Source: Colius striatus
Lineage: Eukaryota; Chordata; Aves; Coliiformes; Coliidae
Length of the DNA: 64,000 nucleotides
Assembly (NCBI RefSeq): GCF_028858725.1
Contig: NC_084790.1
Location: 870,501-934,500 of the forward strand
Direction: 5' to 3'
Part shown: in pieces, positions 42,756 through 64,000 of the stretch
How the letters are laid out: every line of letters starts with the position of its first letter
How positions within the stretch are numbered: position 1 is the first letter of the stretch
Translations under genes and position numbers: made by a program
The notes under the pieces: model-generated
Told to the model about the DNA's origin: nothing
Databases searched by the model: none
The model's input: the letters and a program-made list of their open reading frames with translations, nothing else

Positions 42756-44196
42756 CAGCAGCATGCCCCTACCACATCACAGCAGGGGAAGCCTGGCCCT
42801 GGCACCCGGCTGGCAGCACATGGATGCAAACGAGCTCAGCACTGCTCCTGCCCCACCAGCCAGCATGGCTCAGCACCAAAAGCAGCCCCAATGAAAAGGC
42901 AAAAAGCAACCCATAGTTACCATAATGATACAAAAAGACAGACCCTTTGGCTTCAAGAAGCAGCCCTTGCTTTTTAACTGGAAGAGGTTTTGGTTCGTGT
43001 TTGGTTTGATCTCGAGAGGTTTGATCTTCAAAAGGGGTTTTTTCCCCCCTTTCTGAAGACAGTTCAGGGATGAACTCATGGCCTTTTACACATTTCTCTT
43101 GATTCACTTCCCTTTTGCTCACCTGTGTGAAGAGCAGCAAAATGCTTCCCCCCTGGGAACATGCTCCTGGGCAGCCAGGTTTCCTGCTGAGGACCTGCCT
43201 GCTGCTCTGCAGGGACCCCAGCACGAGCCCCAGCCCAGGGAAGGATGCTCTGCCCAAGCACTGGGGGCATTTGGGTGGGATTTCAGGGACCCTGTTGAGG
43301 CAGCTCCATGCAAGGACCATTCAACACCCTGCTCCCATCCCCAGGGGCGTTCCAGCAGGACCTTTCCTCTCACTGTGGGGCTTGAGGAAACCCCCCAGCC
43401 TGTGCTTAAGGGGCACTGAGGATCCTCGGAGGAGGCTTTTCCACCCCCTACCTCTGCCCCTTGCTTTCCTGCCACAAAATCTGGGTGACAGGGGAGAACA
43501 GAGAAGAAACACGACTCTCAATCCTGTTTCCATCCCTACCTGAATGAGTTACAGTGCCAATGCATATTCAGAGACCTTTCAAACCTGATATTTTAACCCT
43601 GAGAAGGTACCTGCAGATGCTTTGTTTTGGCTAGGCAAACACATTAAGACATAAGTGCACTTTCTCTGCATGTAACAACAAATATATATATATAGAGAGA
43701 TCATATAACCCATCAAGCTTACTCATATGTTCAAAAGAAAGGTGCTACTTTAAGACTTTGGAGGTTTTTGTTCACCAAACCTTGGCTTTCCTGGGATTAT
43801 CCTTCATATTCTTTCCCTTGGCTCATCTTTCGCCGGCTGCTCCCTGGAAGAACAACGTACAAGAGAACCTCTGGCTTGTGAAGTGAGGAGTAAGGACAGC
43901 AAAAACAACATTGCCCCGAGGAGCTCATTCCACAACCACAGCTGGTTCTCTCTTGCCACCAGCAGATCTCACACGTCCTTCTCAGCAGCAGCAGTTCAAC
44001 ACTCTGCAAGTGCAGCCAGCTGTAAAAAAAACAGGAGCGGGCAGAGATCCCGCGTCGAACGTTCCAGGTGTCTGCTTGAAACGGCTCAAGTCAGCTCCTG
44101 AGCTAAGATCTAGTGACCTGTGCACCCAAGAGCTCTTGGAGAGGAGACACAACTCAAGTCTTTCCAGGCCGGGCCAGAGGTGGGAGCCTCTGCCTG

Positions 44197-63786
<19,590 letters not shown>

Positions 63787-64000
63787 CTGCAGAGAGAGGA
63801 GGCACAGGCTGGCAGCTCTGCCTCAGAGCCCCAGGGCTGGGGATGCTCCTGCTGAGAGCTCTGGCACCAGGACACCCTCCCCTTCTGTGGCACAGCTACA
63901 GCACCTTGCTCTCATCTCCCCCAAAGGTTGGTCATTGCTTGGTTGATGTCCCTGCAGCACAGGGGTTGGGTGGGTTATCTGGGAGCCCGAGGGCTGCAAA

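Noticed and set aside
42089-42829. Long repetitive open frames on both strands at the GGCTGGAACCCAG array
   Set aside because: All frames are open because of the repeat composition; the region is best explained as SCN4A 3'UTR.

Overview
The window is vertebrate nuclear DNA, almost certainly avian. The growth hormone coding exons are close to chicken GH, the interspersed repeats are overwhelmingly CR1 LINE 3' fragments (about two dozen, roughly a tenth of the window), introns are compact, and the order GH - CD79B - SCN4A is the conserved tetrapod neighbourhood. The species cannot be named from sequence alone.

Five protein-coding genes lie head-to-tail on the minus strand. From left to right they are: PLEKHM1 (5' half only, coding 7471 down to 431, 3' half off the left edge, CpG-rich promoter near 11.3 kb); RDM1 (complete, 7 coding exons, 25555 to 20515); growth hormone GH (complete, 5 exons, 30987 to 27495, with TATA box and a perfect Pit-1 site); CD79B (complete, 6 exons, 39790 to 35144, with a B-cell-type promoter cluster); and SCN4A (17 exons from DI-S6 to the C-terminus, 63786 to 44197, 5' part off the right edge). 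I placed exon boundaries by splice consensus, reading-phase continuity and similarity to remembered family members. All phases close exactly, giving 281 aa for RDM1, 217 aa for GH, 224 aa for CD79B and 1436 aa of SCN4A.

Intergenic layout: 11.4-20.4 kb separates the PLEKHM1 promoter from the RDM1 poly(A) signal and holds CR1 fragments plus a few isolated exon-like segments. 25.58-27.13 kb is a GC-rich double minisatellite abutting the RDM1 start codon. 31.1-34.3 kb separates GH from CD79B. 40.0-42.1 kb separates CD79B from the SCN4A poly(A) signal. The SCN4A 3'UTR (about 2.1 kb) carries its own minisatellite.

The genes do not form one pathway: PLEKHM1 serves late endosome/lysosome fusion, RDM1 DNA damage response, GH endocrine growth, CD79B B-cell receptor signalling and SCN4A the skeletal-muscle sodium current. 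I found no novel multi-gene system. The most notable features are an apparent AT-AC intron in the SCN4A inactivation-gate linker, the 1.4 kb 11-bp minisatellite at the RDM1 5' end, an inverted repeat bracketing RDM1 exon 6, and tight promoter motif clusters at GH, CD79B and PLEKHM1.
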